The notes under the pieces were generated by a model. That model saw nothing but the letters and a program-made list of their open reading frames with translations, was not told the origin of the DNA and ran no database searches. From assembly GCF_038024875.1 (NCBI RefSeq), contig NZ_CP136136.1:4464001-4528000 (forward strand): DNA of 64,000 nt, in the 5' to 3' direction. The stretch comes from Gordonia rubripertincta (GTDB lineage Bacteria > Actinomycetota > Actinomycetes > Mycobacteriales > Mycobacteriaceae). The position numbers and the translations under genes are program-made. Numbering within the stretch: the stretch's first letter is position 1; each line of letters begins with the position of its first letter. Shown here one piece after another: positions 8,245-17,738 of the stretch.

Positions 8245-9693
8245 CTAGGAATTGATCGGAATCGTGCACGCCGAGGAGCCTACTCGCGCGACGAAACGGC
8301 TCAACGCCGCCGGGATCGCCGCCGGATGCAGGTGCAGATACGACGCGTGGACCGCCTCGGTGACCACGCCGTCGGTGGCCGGCCGCCCCTCGGCATCGCG
8401 CCATGCCCAGGCCGGCGTCGCCGCCTCACCTGCGTGCACGGTGCTGCGATGGAATTCGTGCCCGGTGACGCGCTCCCCGGCCCCGAACAGCACCGAGTCG
8501 GCCACGGCCACGGCGTCGCGGTATCCGAGCGTGAGCCGCGGCCCGAAGCTGCCGGCGACGTCGAGGACACCGCTCATCGGACGGCCGTCGAGATGATCGG
8601 CGAGGTAGACCAGGCCCGCGCACTCGGCGTGGATCGGACGGCCCGCCGCGACATGCGCCCGCAGGTCGGCGCGCAGTTCATGGTTGGCGCCGAGCTCTTC
8701 GGCGTGCTCCTCCGGGAAGCCGCCGCCGATCACGACGCCGGCGGTGCCCGGGGGCAGGCGGTCGGACAGCGGGTCGAAGGCGACGACCTCGGCCCCCGCG
8801 GCACGCAGCATCTCGGCGTGTTCGGTGTAGCCGAAGGTGAACGCGGCTCCCCCGGCGACCGCGACGACCGGGCGCGGGTGCGGATGCGGAACGCCGTCGT
8901 CGGGCGCGAAGGGCGCGAGTGCGTCGGCCGCCGACCAGGGTGCGGCGTCGGGAACCCGACGCTGCCGGGCGGCGGCCACGATCGCCGGCAGGTCGAGGGC
9001 GTCGCGCAGGTGATCGGTCATCGAGGCGACGGCGGCGACCGCGTCGGCGCTGCGCTCGGCCGCGGGGATGAGTCCGAGGTGCCGGGAGGGCACGGTCAGC
9101 GACGGGTCGCGGCGCAACACGCCGAACACCGGAACGCCGACGCGCGCGCACGCCTGACGCAGCACCATCTCGTGCCGCGGCGAGCCGACCCGGTTGAGGA
9201 TCACGCCGGCGATGTGCACCGACGAGTCATAGGACAGGAACCCGTGCAGGACCGCGGCGAGCGACTGACTGTGCCCGCCGGCGTCGACGACCAGCACGAC
9301 GGGCGCACCGAGTACCGCCGCGACATGTGCGGTCGAGCCGACACCCAGCGGGTCGGAGGCGCTGCCGAGCACGTCGCCGGTGATCCGGCCGTCGAACAGG
9401 CCCATCACGCCTTCGACGACAGCGATGTCGGCCCCCGCGGCGCCGTGGGCGAACAGCGGCGCGATCAGGTCCTCGCCCACCAGGTTGGGATCCAGGTTGC
9501 GGCCGGGACGCCCCGCGGCGACAGCGTGATAGCCGGGGTCGATGTAGTCCGGACCCACCTTGAACGGCGCCACCCGATGCCCGGCCGCGCGCAGCGCGCC
9601 GATCAGTCCGGTAGTCACCGTCGTCTTGCCGCTGCCCGACGACGGGGCCGCGATCACCACCGCCGGAGTCGTCGTCCCGGGCACGGTCACCAC
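8245..9693 (-). CDS. cobB: Cobyrinate / hydrogenobyrinate a,c-diamide synthase
   Basis: A 482-residue ATP- and glutamine-dependent amidotransferase that amidates the a and c side chains of the corrin ring. The N-terminal dethiobiotin-synthetase-like domain carries the P-loop APSSGSGKTT (about 15-25) and FKVGPDYIDPGYH. A C-terminal class I glutamine amidotransferase domain follows (GGGFPEEHAEEL, HAECAGLVYL with the catalytic Cys). The GTG at 9693 overlaps the cobO stop; GTG 9690 is an equally possible start. It lies in the run GNAT-chelatase-cobO-cobB-dosS. Confidence 0.94.
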   Translation of the reverse strand: MVTVPGTTTPAVVIAAPSSGSGKTTVTTGLIGALRAAGHRVAPFKVGPDYIDPGYHAVAAGRPGRNLDPNLVGEDLIAPLFAHGAAGADIAVVEGVMGLFDGRITGDVLGSASDPLGVGSTAHVAAVLGAPVVLVVDAGGHSQSLAAVLHGFLSYDSSVHIAGVILNRVGSPRHEMVLRQACARVGVPVFGVLRRDPSLTVPSRHLGLIPAAERSADAVAAVASMTDHLRDALDLPAIVAAARQRRVPDAAPWSAADALAPFAPDDGVPHPHPRPVVAVAGGAAFTFGYTEHAEMLRAAGAEVVAFDPLSDRLPPGTAGVVIGGGFPEEHAEELGANHELRADLRAHVAAGRPIHAECAGLVYLADHLDGRPMSGVLDVAGSFGPRLTLGYRDAVAVADSVLFGAGERVTGHEFHRSTVHAGEAATPAWAWRDAEGRPATDGVVTEAVHASYLHLHPAAIPAALSRFVARVGSSACTIPINS

Positions 9694-10304
9694 TCGATGC
9701 CTTTCTGTCCCTTGCGTCCGACGTCCATCGGATGGGCGATCTTGCGCATCTCGGTGACGAGATCCGCGGTGTCGACGAGCTTCTGCGGCGCGCGGCGACC
9801 GGTGATGACCACGTGCTGGCGTCCGGGGCGTCGGGCGAGCGTCTCGATGACCTCGTCGGTGTCGACCCAGCCCCAGTCGAGCGGATACGTGAACTCGTCG
9901 AGGACGTAGAAGTCGTGTTCGCCTGCGTCGAGCCGACGGGCGATCTCGGCCCAGCCTGCGTGTGCCGCGGCGGCGTGGTCATCAGCGTGGTCGGTGTTTG
10001 CCCGCAGCCACGACCACCCCTGGCCCATCTTGTGCCACTCCACCGGGCCGCCCGCACCGGTGTCGGTGTGGCACTGCCCGAGAGCGAGCAGCGCCGACTC
10101 CTCCCCGACCTTCCACTTGGCGCTCTTCACGAACTGGAAGACCGCGACTCGCATACCGGCGTTCCAGGCACGCATGGCCATGCCGAAGGCGGCGGTGGAC
10201 TTCCCCTTGCCGTCACCGGTATGGACGGCCAGCACGGGCTGGTTCCGACGCTGGCGGGTGGTCAGGCCGTCATCGGGAACCGAAGCGGGAACCCCTTGGG
10301 GCAC
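9687..10304 (-). CDS. cobO: Cob(I)yrinic acid a,c-diamide adenosyltransferase
   Basis: A 205-residue CobA/CobO-type ATP:corrinoid adenosyltransferase that attaches the 5'-deoxyadenosyl ligand to cobalt. The P-loop VHTGDGKGKSTAAFG is at about 28-42, followed by FQFVKSAKWKVGEE and the YVLDEFTYPLDWGW segment typical of the family. It overlaps cobB by 7 bases and follows the chelatase gene by 24 bases, so the three are almost certainly co-transcribed. Confidence 0.95.
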   Translation of the reverse strand: MPQGVPASVPDDGLTTRQRRNQPVLAVHTGDGKGKSTAAFGMAMRAWNAGMRVAVFQFVKSAKWKVGEESALLALGQCHTDTGAGGPVEWHKMGQGWSWLRANTDHADDHAAAAHAGWAEIARRLDAGEHDFYVLDEFTYPLDWGWVDTDEVIETLARRPGRQHVVITGRRAPQKLVDTADLVTEMRKIAHPMDVGRKGQKGIEW

Positions 10305-10328
10305 TGGATGTCTCCTTCGTAGCCGGAT

Positions 10329-12233
10329 TCAGGCCGCGCCGCGGGTCAGTGCGGTCGCGGACAGCTGGTCCATGGTCAGCAACTCGGCGCCGAGGTGTCC
10401 GGCGAGGTCGGCGGCGAGGCCGAGCCGGACCATCCCCTGCTCGCAGTCGACGACCACCGACTCGATGCCCCGGCGGCGGATCGCCGAGGCCGCGAGCCGC
10501 GCCCGTGCCGGGGCATCCCGGCCGGAGGTGGCGCGACCGTCGGTGAGGACCACGAGGAGCGGCCGGCGGTTCGGCTCGGTGCGGCGACAACGTTCGACGA
10601 CGTCGCCGGCCAGGGCCAGCCCCTCGGCAAGTGGCGTCCGGCCGCCCGTGCGGATCTCGGCGAGGCGGCGCACCGCGATGTCCACCGACTTGGTGGGCGG
10701 TACGGCCAGCGTCGCGGTACCTCCGCGTGCGACGATCACGGCGACCCGGTCGCGACGCGTGTAGGAATCCCGCAGCATCTCGACGCACAGTTCCGCGACC
10801 GCGGTGAGCCGGCGGCGGGCGGTCATCGATCCGCTCAGGTCCACCACGAAGACGACGAGGTTCGACTCCTGGCCGATGCGCTCGGCGGAGCGCAGGTCGG
10901 GTGCGGCGATCCGGACGGACGACCGCGGTGCCCGGCCCGCTGCGGCGAGGATGGTGGCGAACAGGTGCACCGGCCGGCCGGCCTCGAAGTCGACGGCGTG
11001 GGTCGTGTGGCCGCGCCTGCTGCGCGCCTTCGACCGGCGGCCGGGGTCGCCGTCTCCCACCCCGGTCACGCGGAGCGCACGCACCCGCCGCCCCGTCGGC
11101 GTCGGGGCGGCACCGAAGGCCGGTCCGGGGGCCGCCTGCGGTCGGGACTCCGATTCCGCTTGTGCATCGGCGCTTTCCGGAGTCAAAGCGGAGTCCGAGG
11201 ACTCCCCCGGCTCCGGCGCACCCCCACCCGGTCCGCCTTCCGGTGGTGTCGGGTCGTCGTCCGGGGAGTCGGGCGTCTCGGGGCCGGCGGCGTCCTGGCC
11301 GGCCGACATCGCGTCGTCGAGCTGGTCGTTCGAGAGACCGGATTCGTCGAAGGGGTTGCGGCGCCTGCGGTGCGGCAGGGCGAGTTCGACGGCGGCCCGC
11401 ACGTCCACCTCGGCCACCGTCATGACCCCGCGCCAGGCCGCGTGTGCGGCGGCGGTGCGCGCGACGACGATGTCGCCGCGGAGTCCGTCGACGTCGAGGT
11501 GGGCGCAGATTCCGGCGATGCGGCGCAGCTCGCGGGTCGGGACCTCGACCCCGTTCACCGCTTCCCGCGCCGCGTGAATCCGCTGTGCCAGATCGTGTTC
11601 GGCCTCGGCGTACTCGGTCGCGAACGCGTTCGGGTCGGCGTCGAACGCCATCCGCCGCCGGACGACCTCGACGCGTTCGTCGAGATCCTTTCCCGCGGCG
11701 ACGTCGACCGCGAGCCCGAAGCGGTCGAGCAGCTGCGGGCGCAGCTCCCCCTCCTCCGGGTTCATGGTGCCGACGAGCACGAAATCCGCTGCCTGCGTAT
11801 GGGATACACCGTCACGCTCGATGGTGACGCGCCCACTCGCGGCGGCATCGAGCAGGACGTCGACGAGATGGTCGGCGAGCAGGTTGACCTCGTCGATGTA
11901 GAGGACGCCCCGATGGGCGCGGGCGAGCAGCCCGGGGGTGAACTCCGCACGACCGTCTCGCAGTACGGAGGTGAGATCGAGGGAACCGATCACGCGGTCC
12001 TCGGTCGCACCGATCGGCAGTTCGACGACACGCCCGGAGCCATCGTCGTCGCCGATCAACGGACCGAGCCCGCGCACGATGGTGGACTTGGCCGTGCCCT
12101 TCTCACCGCGGATCAGGACGCCGCCGATGCTCGGCGAGATGGCGGAGAGGACCAGGGCCAGCTTGAGCTGTTCCTGTCCGACGACCGCGCTGAACGGATA
12201 GCGGACCGGGGCCGGTTCCGGGACGTCGGTCAT
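10329..12233 (-). CDS. Magnesium-chelatase-like protein, fused AAA+ (ChlI) and VWA (ChlD)
   Basis: A 634-residue fusion. Residues 1-330 form an AAA+ ATPase (Walker A GEKGTAKST at 43-51, VLYIDEVNLLADH Walker B). An acidic Pro/Gly-rich linker follows (DDDPTPPEGG). The C-terminal von Willebrand A domain has a MIDAS motif (VFVVDLSGSM). It is the counterpart of Rv2850c. Given cobO and cobB immediately downstream, it probably acts as an ATPase in metal (cobalt) insertion with a CobN-type subunit encoded elsewhere; that is inference. Its start overlaps the upstream acetyltransferase stop as ATGA, so the two are translationally coupled. Confidence 0.9.
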   Translation of the reverse strand: MTDVPEPAPVRYPFSAVVGQEQLKLALVLSAISPSIGGVLIRGEKGTAKSTIVRGLGPLIGDDDGSGRVVELPIGATEDRVIGSLDLTSVLRDGRAEFTPGLLARAHRGVLYIDEVNLLADHLVDVLLDAAASGRVTIERDGVSHTQAADFVLVGTMNPEEGELRPQLLDRFGLAVDVAAGKDLDERVEVVRRRMAFDADPNAFATEYAEAEHDLAQRIHAAREAVNGVEVPTRELRRIAGICAHLDVDGLRGDIVVARTAAAHAAWRGVMTVAEVDVRAAVELALPHRRRRNPFDESGLSNDQLDDAMSAGQDAAGPETPDSPDDDPTPPEGGPGGGAPEPGESSDSALTPESADAQAESESRPQAAPGPAFGAAPTPTGRRVRALRVTGVGDGDPGRRSKARSRRGHTTHAVDFEAGRPVHLFATILAAAGRAPRSSVRIAAPDLRSAERIGQESNLVVFVVDLSGSMTARRRLTAVAELCVEMLRDSYTRRDRVAVIVARGGTATLAVPPTKSVDIAVRRLAEIRTGGRTPLAEGLALAGDVVERCRRTEPNRRPLLVVLTDGRATSGRDAPARARLAASAIRRRGIESVVVDCEQGMVRLGLAADLAGHLGAELLTMDQLSATALTRGAA

Positions 12234-12727
12234 CGCGGGCCGGATCGGAGCATGGACACGTGCGGGATCCCGTCTTCGAGGTACTCGTCGCCCTCGGCGA
12301 CGAAACCGAACTTGCCGTACATCTCGGTGAGGTAGGCCTGCGCCTCGATCCGGCAGGGGTGGTCCCCGACCTCGTCGAGCGCGACCGTGAGGAGTCGGGC
12401 AACCAGGCCCCGGCCACGATGTGCGCGTGCCGTGCAGGCACGCCCGATCCGGTAGACGGTCCCGCCGTCCGCACCCGGCGGCTCCTCGAGGAGGCGCAGG
12501 GTCGCCAGCACGGCGTCGTCGTCGGGTTCACCGCTCTCGGTGATCCAGAACTGACGTGTCGTCGGCTCGAGATCACGACCGTCGATCTCCGGGTAGGGGC
12601 AGGCCTGCTCCACGACGAACACGTCGACCCGGAGCCGCAGGATCCGGTACAGCGTGGCCGCGTCGATCTCGGCAGATGTACTGCGGTGTACCTGCGGGCG
12701 CCGGTCGTGCTGCGGTTCAGGACTCAT
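12230..12727 (-). CDS. GNAT (ElaA-like) N-acetyltransferase
   Basis: A 165-residue GCN5-related acetyltransferase. The YRILRLRVDVFVVEQACPY start resembles ElaA-type GNATs, and the acetyl-CoA loop is seen as RAHRGRGLVARLL near residue 110. The substrate is unknown. It corresponds in position to Rv2851c, heads the corrinoid operon and overlaps the chelatase gene by four bases. ATG 12727 lies 32 bases from the mqo stop. Confidence 0.87.
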   Translation of the reverse strand: MSPEPQHDRRPQVHRSTSAEIDAATLYRILRLRVDVFVVEQACPYPEIDGRDLEPTTRQFWITESGEPDDDAVLATLRLLEEPPGADGGTVYRIGRACTARAHRGRGLVARLLTVALDEVGDHPCRIEAQAYLTEMYGKFGFVAEGDEYLEDGIPHVSMLRSGPR

Positions 12728-12759
12728 GTGTCGTGGTTAGCACAGTTGACCGCCCAGGA

Positions 12760-14286
12760 TCACCCCGCGGTGGCGGGGGCGAGCGCGTCGGTCTGCACGG
12801 TGCTCGCGTCGCGACCGGTCAGCCGCAGGGACTTGTTGGTCCAGTCCCACACCTGTCGGTACAGGTCACGGTTGCCGTTGAGCTTCTGACCGAACGACGG
12901 GATGATCTCGGTGAGCTTCGGCGACCAGCCGGCGTATTCGGCCGGGAAGCACTTCTCGAGCACCGAGAGCATCGCGGGGACGGCGGTCGACGCGCCCGGC
13001 GACGCACCGAGCAGGCCGGACATGGTGCCGTCCTCGGAGGTCACGACCGCGGTACCGAACTCGAGCTTGCCGCCGACGCCGGTCTTGCGGATGACCTGGA
13101 CGCGCTGACCGGCGGTGATGAGCTCCCAGTCGGCACCGAGCGCACGCGGCACGAACTCCGACAGCGTGTTGACGCGGTCGGCCTTGTTCGCGGCGAGCTC
13201 GCTGATGAGGTACTTGAGCAGACCGAACTCCTGCGGCGCGATCGACACCATCGGCAGCAGGTTCCCCGGCTTGATCGAGGCGGGGAGGTCGGTGATCTTG
13301 CCCGACTTGAGGAACTTGGGCGACCAGCCGGCGTACGGGCCGAACAGCAGGCCCGGCTTGTGGTTGATCACCCGGGTGTCGAGGTGCGGCACCGACATCG
13401 GCGGCGCGCCGACGGCGGCCTGACCGTAGACCTTGGCCTGGTGCTCGCCGATGAGGTCGGGGTTGGTGCAGCGGAAGAATTCGCCGGAGACCGGGAAGCC
13501 GCCGAAGCCCTTGGCCTCCTTGATGCCCGATTTCTGCAGCAGGTGCAGCGCACCGCCGCCGGCGCCGACGAAGACGAACTTCGCGTGGACCTTCAGGACG
13601 TCGCCGGTGCGCCCGTTGCGGACCTTGACGATCCAGCTGCCGTCGGACTGCTTGGACAGGTTGGTCACCGAGTGACCGAAGTAGATGTCGGCGCCCTGCG
13701 CGACGTAGTTGAGCAGCTGCTGGGTCAGCGCACCGAAGTCGACGTCGGTGCCCTGGTCGAACCAGTTCAGCGCGACCGGGTCGGAGAAGTCGCGACCGGC
13801 CGACATCAGCGGGAGACGCTTGGTGAACTCGGCCGGGTCGTCGATGAACTCCATGCCTTCGAACAGGGTCTGGCCCGCGAGGTTGTCGTAGCGCTTGCGC
13901 AGGTACTTCACGCCGGCGTCGCCGTGGGTGAAGGCGACGTGCGGGATCGGGTTGATGAACTCCGAGGGATCGCCGAGGATGCCCTGGTCGACCGCGTGGG
14001 CCCAGAACTGGCGCGACACCTGGAACTGCTCGTTGATGTTGAGCGCCTTGGTGATGTCGACGTCGCCGTCGGCGGTCTTGGGCGTGTAGTTGAGCTCACA
14101 CAGCGCCGAGTGTCCGGTGCCCGCGTTGTTCCAGGGATCGCTGCTCTCGGCGGCAGCGGCGTCGAGCCGTTCGAACAGGCTGATCGACCAATCGGGCTGC
14201 AGCTGACGGAGGAGAGCTCCCAGGGTGGCACTCATGATGCCTGCACCCACCAAAGCCACGTCGGTCTTGATCACCGTTTTCGACAC
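12760..14286 (-). CDS. mqo: Malate:quinone oxidoreductase
   Basis: A 508-residue FAD-dependent, membrane-associated enzyme that oxidises malate to oxaloacetate and passes electrons to menaquinone. The N-terminal dinucleotide fold VALVGAGIMSATLG is at about 9-22. DPWNNAGTGHSALCELNYTP and the FVGAGGGALHLLQKSG segment are family hallmarks. Length is normal. The start is GTG 14286 with GGAG six bases upstream. It is divergent from the hydrolase at 14439; the 152-base gap between them holds both promoters. Confidence 0.96.
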   Translation of the reverse strand: MSKTVIKTDVALVGAGIMSATLGALLRQLQPDWSISLFERLDAAAAESSDPWNNAGTGHSALCELNYTPKTADGDVDITKALNINEQFQVSRQFWAHAVDQGILGDPSEFINPIPHVAFTHGDAGVKYLRKRYDNLAGQTLFEGMEFIDDPAEFTKRLPLMSAGRDFSDPVALNWFDQGTDVDFGALTQQLLNYVAQGADIYFGHSVTNLSKQSDGSWIVKVRNGRTGDVLKVHAKFVFVGAGGGALHLLQKSGIKEAKGFGGFPVSGEFFRCTNPDLIGEHQAKVYGQAAVGAPPMSVPHLDTRVINHKPGLLFGPYAGWSPKFLKSGKITDLPASIKPGNLLPMVSIAPQEFGLLKYLISELAANKADRVNTLSEFVPRALGADWELITAGQRVQVIRKTGVGGKLEFGTAVVTSEDGTMSGLLGASPGASTAVPAMLSVLEKCFPAEYAGWSPKLTEIIPSFGQKLNGNRDLYRQVWDWTNKSLRLTGRDASTVQTDALAPATAG

Positions 14287-14425
14287 CTGGACTCCACTTC
14301 AAGCTGATCAACGATCTTTTCATCGGCCATTGTCCAGCATGGCACGTTCTGTCACAGAATCGACCTGCTCAACTGTGGTTTCCGTGACACTTCCGCGGCA
14401 CCCCCTGCCCGAGCCGAGGGGTCAC

Positions 14426-14431
14426 TAAGCT
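14426..14431 (+). promoter_or_regulatory. -10 element of the 14439 hydrolase gene
   Basis: TAAGCT, 7 bases before the GTG start at 14439 with no Shine-Dalgarno sequence between. Predicts a leaderless hydrolase-mtr transcript. Confidence 0.5.
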
Positions 14432-14438
14432 GGCTGCT

Positions 14439-15500
14439 GTGAGCGTATCCGCAGGCACCGGCTGGCAACCCGACCGCTTCCTGGACCACTATCAACTCCG
14501 CACCATCCCGCTGGGCGACGATCCGGACGGGGAATCACCCGTCACCGCGACGCTGATCCGCCGCGCCGAGGCGGGTGCGCGGATCGACGGCCCCCGGCCC
14601 CTGGCCGGTGCGGTGCTCTATGTCCACGGCTTCACCGACTACTTCTTCCACGAGCCGCTGGCCGATTTCTTCACCGCCCGCGGTTACGCGTTCTACGCGA
14701 TCGACCTGCGTAAGTGCGGACGGTCGCGGGAGGACCACCACACCGCCCACTTCACGACCGATCTCGCCCGGTACGACGAGGAACTGGGCCTCGCGCTCGA
14801 GCTGATCGCCGAGGAGGTGGGTGCCGACACCCGCATGATCATCGCCGGCCACTCGACGGGCGGGCTGATCACCGCGCTGTGGCTCGACCGCCTGCGTGAG
14901 CAGGACCCGGCCCGGCACCGGCTCGTCGACGGCCTGCTGCTCAACTCACCCTGGCTGGACCTCCAGGGTGACGCGGTCCTGCGGACGCTGCCGGTGACGA
15001 TGCTGATCAAGGCGGTGGCCGCGGTGCAGCCGACCCGGGTGATCCCGCAGGAGCTCTCCTCGGCCTACGGCGAGAGCCTCCACGAGAGTGCGCACGGTGA
15101 GTGGAGCTATGACCTGGCCCTCAAACCGATGGGCGGCTTTCCGGTCACCTTCGGTTTCCTGAACGCCGTCCGCAACGGGCAGCGGCGGCTGCACCGCGGC
15201 ATCGACGTCGGGACGCCGACACTCGTGTTGCGTTCGGACAAGACCCATTTCGCGAAGGCCTACTCGCCGTCGACCGATCGTGCCGACGCCGTCCTCGACG
15301 TCCGCCAGATCGCCCGCTGGAGCGGATGTCTCGGCGGGCGCGTGTCGACCGTCCCCATCCCCGACGCCCGCCACGACGTCTTCCTCTCCGTGGCCCGGGC
15401 CCGTGAGCACGCCTACCGCGAGGTCGACGACTGGCTCACCCACACCATCCGGCCCGCGACCGAGAACTCGGAAACCAGCAGAAAAGAGAGCACCCTATGA
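14439..15500 (+). CDS. Alpha/beta hydrolase (serine aminopeptidase / monoglyceride-lipase type)
   Basis: A 353-residue alpha/beta hydrolase. The oxyanion region VLYVHGFTDYF lies near 60-70, the nucleophile elbow AGHSTGG has S139, and a C-terminal PDARHDVF supplies the candidate catalytic His. It resembles the Hydrolase_4 family (lysophospholipase / monoacylglycerol lipase-like). The substrate is unknown. It overlaps mtr by the ATGA at 15497-15500, matching the Rv2854-Rv2855 gene pair. Confidence 0.88.
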   Translation: MSVSAGTGWQPDRFLDHYQLRTIPLGDDPDGESPVTATLIRRAEAGARIDGPRPLAGAVLYVHGFTDYFFHEPLADFFTARGYAFYAIDLRKCGRSREDHHTAHFTTDLARYDEELGLALELIAEEVGADTRMIIAGHSTGGLITALWLDRLREQDPARHRLVDGLLLNSPWLDLQGDAVLRTLPVTMLIKAVAAVQPTRVIPQELSSAYGESLHESAHGEWSYDLALKPMGGFPVTFGFLNAVRNGQRRLHRGIDVGTPTLVLRSDKTHFAKAYSPSTDRADAVLDVRQIARWSGCLGGRVSTVPIPDARHDVFLSVARAREHAYREVDDWLTHTIRPATENSETSRKESTL

Positions 15501-16894
15501 CCGCCACGCAGGTCGTCGACCTGGCCATCATCGGCTCCGGCAGCGGCAACTCCATCCCCGACGAGCGCTACGCCGAGAAGACGATCGCCATCTTCGAGGA
15601 AGGCGTGTACGGCGGCACCTGCCTCAACGTCGGCTGCATCCCGACCAAGATGTTCGTCTACGCGGCGGAGGTCGCCGAGATCGCCACGCAGGGCGCACGT
15701 CTCGGGGTGCACGCCAAGGTCGACTCGGTGGACTGGCCCGGCATCGTCGAGCGTGTCTTCGGGCGGATCGACCCGATCTCGCAGGGCGGCAAGGAATATC
15801 GCGTCGACCGGTGCGAGAACATCACCGTCTACAGCTCCCATGTCGAGTTCGACGGCCGGGACGAGGACGGCCTCTACCGTCTCGTCACCGCCGACGGCGC
15901 AACGGTTCTCGCCCGTGAGGCCGTCCTGGCCGCCGGCTCGCGCGCGGTCATCCCACCGATCATCGCCGATTCCGGCGTGACGTACTACACCAACAACGAC
16001 GTGATGCGTCTGCCGGAACTGCCCGAGCGACTCGTCATCGTCGGAAGCGGTTACATCGCAGCTGAATTCGCGCACGTGTTCGGCGCTCTCGGCTCCCGGG
16101 TGTCGATCATCGCCCGCGGCCCCGCGCTGTTGCGCAAGCAGGATGCCGACATCTCGAACCGTTTCACCGAGGTGGCCAAGGAGAAGTGGGACGTCCACCT
16201 CGACACCGGCATCACCGGTGCGGAGGACCTGCCCGACGGCGGTGTCCGCCTGCAGTTCGACGACGGGACGCACCTCGAGGCCGACGTCCTGCTCGTCGCC
16301 ACCGGCCGTAAACCCAACGGCGACCGCCTCAATCTCTCCTCGGTCGGCATCGAACTCGACGAGGATGGCCGGGTGCGCTGCGACACCCACGGCCGGACCG
16401 CCGCGCGCGGGGTGTGGACGCTCGGTGACGTCAGCTCGCCGTACCAGCTCAAGCACGTCGCCAACCACGAGGAGCGGGTGGTGCAGGCCAACCTGCTGAA
16501 GGGTTGGGACGCAGCCGATCTCGTCGAGTTCGACCACCGGTTCGTTCCGGCGGCCGTCTTCACGCACCCGCAGATCGCCTCGGTCGGGCTGACCGAGGAC
16601 GAGGCCCGCGACGCCGGGTACGACATCACGGTCAAGGTCCAGGCCTACGGCGACGTCGCCTACGGCTGGGCGATGGAGGACACCACCGGCTTCTGCAAGG
16701 TGATCGCCGAACGCGGCACCGGCAAGATCCTCGGCACGCACATCATCGGCCCGCAGGCCCCGACCGTGATCCAGCCGGTCATCCAGGCGATGTCCTTCGG
16801 GCAGACCGCGCTCGAGGTCGCCCGTGGCCAGTACTGGATCCACCCGGCGATGCCCGAGGTCCTCGAGAACGCGCTGCTCGGGCTGGAGATCTAG
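15497..16894 (+). CDS. mtr: Mycothione reductase
   Basis: A 465-residue flavoprotein disulfide reductase that uses NADPH to reduce mycothione to mycothiol, the main low-molecular-weight thiol of actinobacteria. The redox-active pair C42/C47 lies in GGTCLNVGCIPTK. The NAD(P)-binding motif VIVGSGYIAAEFAHVFG follows near 180, and a C-terminal HPAMPEVLENAL supplies the His-Glu of the partner subunit. It is coupled to the upstream hydrolase by a four-base overlap. Confidence 0.95.
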   Translation: MTATQVVDLAIIGSGSGNSIPDERYAEKTIAIFEEGVYGGTCLNVGCIPTKMFVYAAEVAEIATQGARLGVHAKVDSVDWPGIVERVFGRIDPISQGGKEYRVDRCENITVYSSHVEFDGRDEDGLYRLVTADGATVLAREAVLAAGSRAVIPPIIADSGVTYYTNNDVMRLPELPERLVIVGSGYIAAEFAHVFGALGSRVSIIARGPALLRKQDADISNRFTEVAKEKWDVHLDTGITGAEDLPDGGVRLQFDDGTHLEADVLLVATGRKPNGDRLNLSSVGIELDEDGRVRCDTHGRTAARGVWTLGDVSSPYQLKHVANHEERVVQANLLKGWDAADLVEFDHRFVPAAVFTHPQIASVGLTEDEARDAGYDITVKVQAYGDVAYGWAMEDTTGFCKVIAERGTGKILGTHIIGPQAPTVIQPVIQAMSFGQTALEVARGQYWIHPAMPEVLENALLGLEI

Positions 16895-16913
16895 GGCCGC
16901 CCCCGAACCCGAC

Positions 16914-17738
16914 CTAGAACAGGGCCGACCGCAGGGCGATCTCGCTGGCGAGGGCTGCGGGAGCGTTCTGCGGGATCCAGTGGTCGACGCCCGCGAGTTC
17001 GCAGAACCGGAAGTCGGAGTAGGCGTATCGGCCACTGCCCTCTGCCTGCTCACGACCGAGCGCGGCGTCGGCGTCACTCCAGACGAGGGTCGTGGGGATC
17101 TCCACCGGCGGGCACGCCATGGTGCCCTTGATGTCGCCGACGAAGTTGGCGCGGTACCAGTTCAGAGCGGCCCTGAGTGCGCCCGGTTCGCGCAGCGGGG
17201 CGAGTTCCTCGGCGGTGACCCCGGCCGCGCGCAGCTTCGCACCATCGTCGGCGAGAAGTGTCTCCTCGGCGCCGTCGGCGACGAAATCCAGGATGTAGGA
17301 GGACCGTTCGCGCTGATCACTCGCCGCGAGCGCATCCCGCATCGCCGACGGGTGGCCGGTGCTCGCGACGACCAGACCGGTGAACCGGTCGGGGTACTTG
17401 CCCGCGAGATGCCAGGCGACGATGCCGCCCCAGTCGTGTCCGACGAGAATCGCGTACCCGATCTTCAGTTCGTCGAGCACGGCGATCACGTCCGACACCA
17501 GGCGGCTGAGGTGATAGTCCTCGACGGCCTCGGGTCGCGCGCCCGGGCTGTAGCCGCGCTGGTTCAGGACCAGCGTCCGCAGGCCCGATTCGTGGAGTCG
17601 CGGGAGCACCGCGTCGTAGCAGGAACCGTCCACCGGGAATCCGTGAAGCAGCAGGACCCACGGGCCCCGATCCGGTCCCCCGATCCGGACGTCGAAGGTG
17701 AGGCCGTTGACTGTCACCTGACGCTGATCTTCAGTCAT
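16914..17738 (-). CDS. Epoxide-hydrolase-like alpha/beta hydrolase
   Basis: A 274-residue hydrolase with the HGFPVDG oxyanion loop (32-38), an aspartate nucleophile D102 in VGHDWGGIVAWH and a C-terminal catalytic His in AGVDHWIPQNAP. A carboxylate nucleophile points to epoxide hydrolase or haloalkane dehalogenase chemistry rather than a serine esterase. The physiological substrate is unknown. Its ATG overlaps the end of cobQ by 8 bases, so translation is probably coupled. Confidence 0.87.
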   Translation of the reverse strand: MTEDQRQVTVNGLTFDVRIGGPDRGPWVLLLHGFPVDGSCYDAVLPRLHESGLRTLVLNQRGYSPGARPEAVEDYHLSRLVSDVIAVLDELKIGYAILVGHDWGGIVAWHLAGKYPDRFTGLVVASTGHPSAMRDALAASDQRERSSYILDFVADGAEETLLADDGAKLRAAGVTAEELAPLREPGALRAALNWYRANFVGDIKGTMACPPVEIPTTLVWSDADAALGREQAEGSGRYAYSDFRFCELAGVDHWIPQNAPAALASEIALRSALF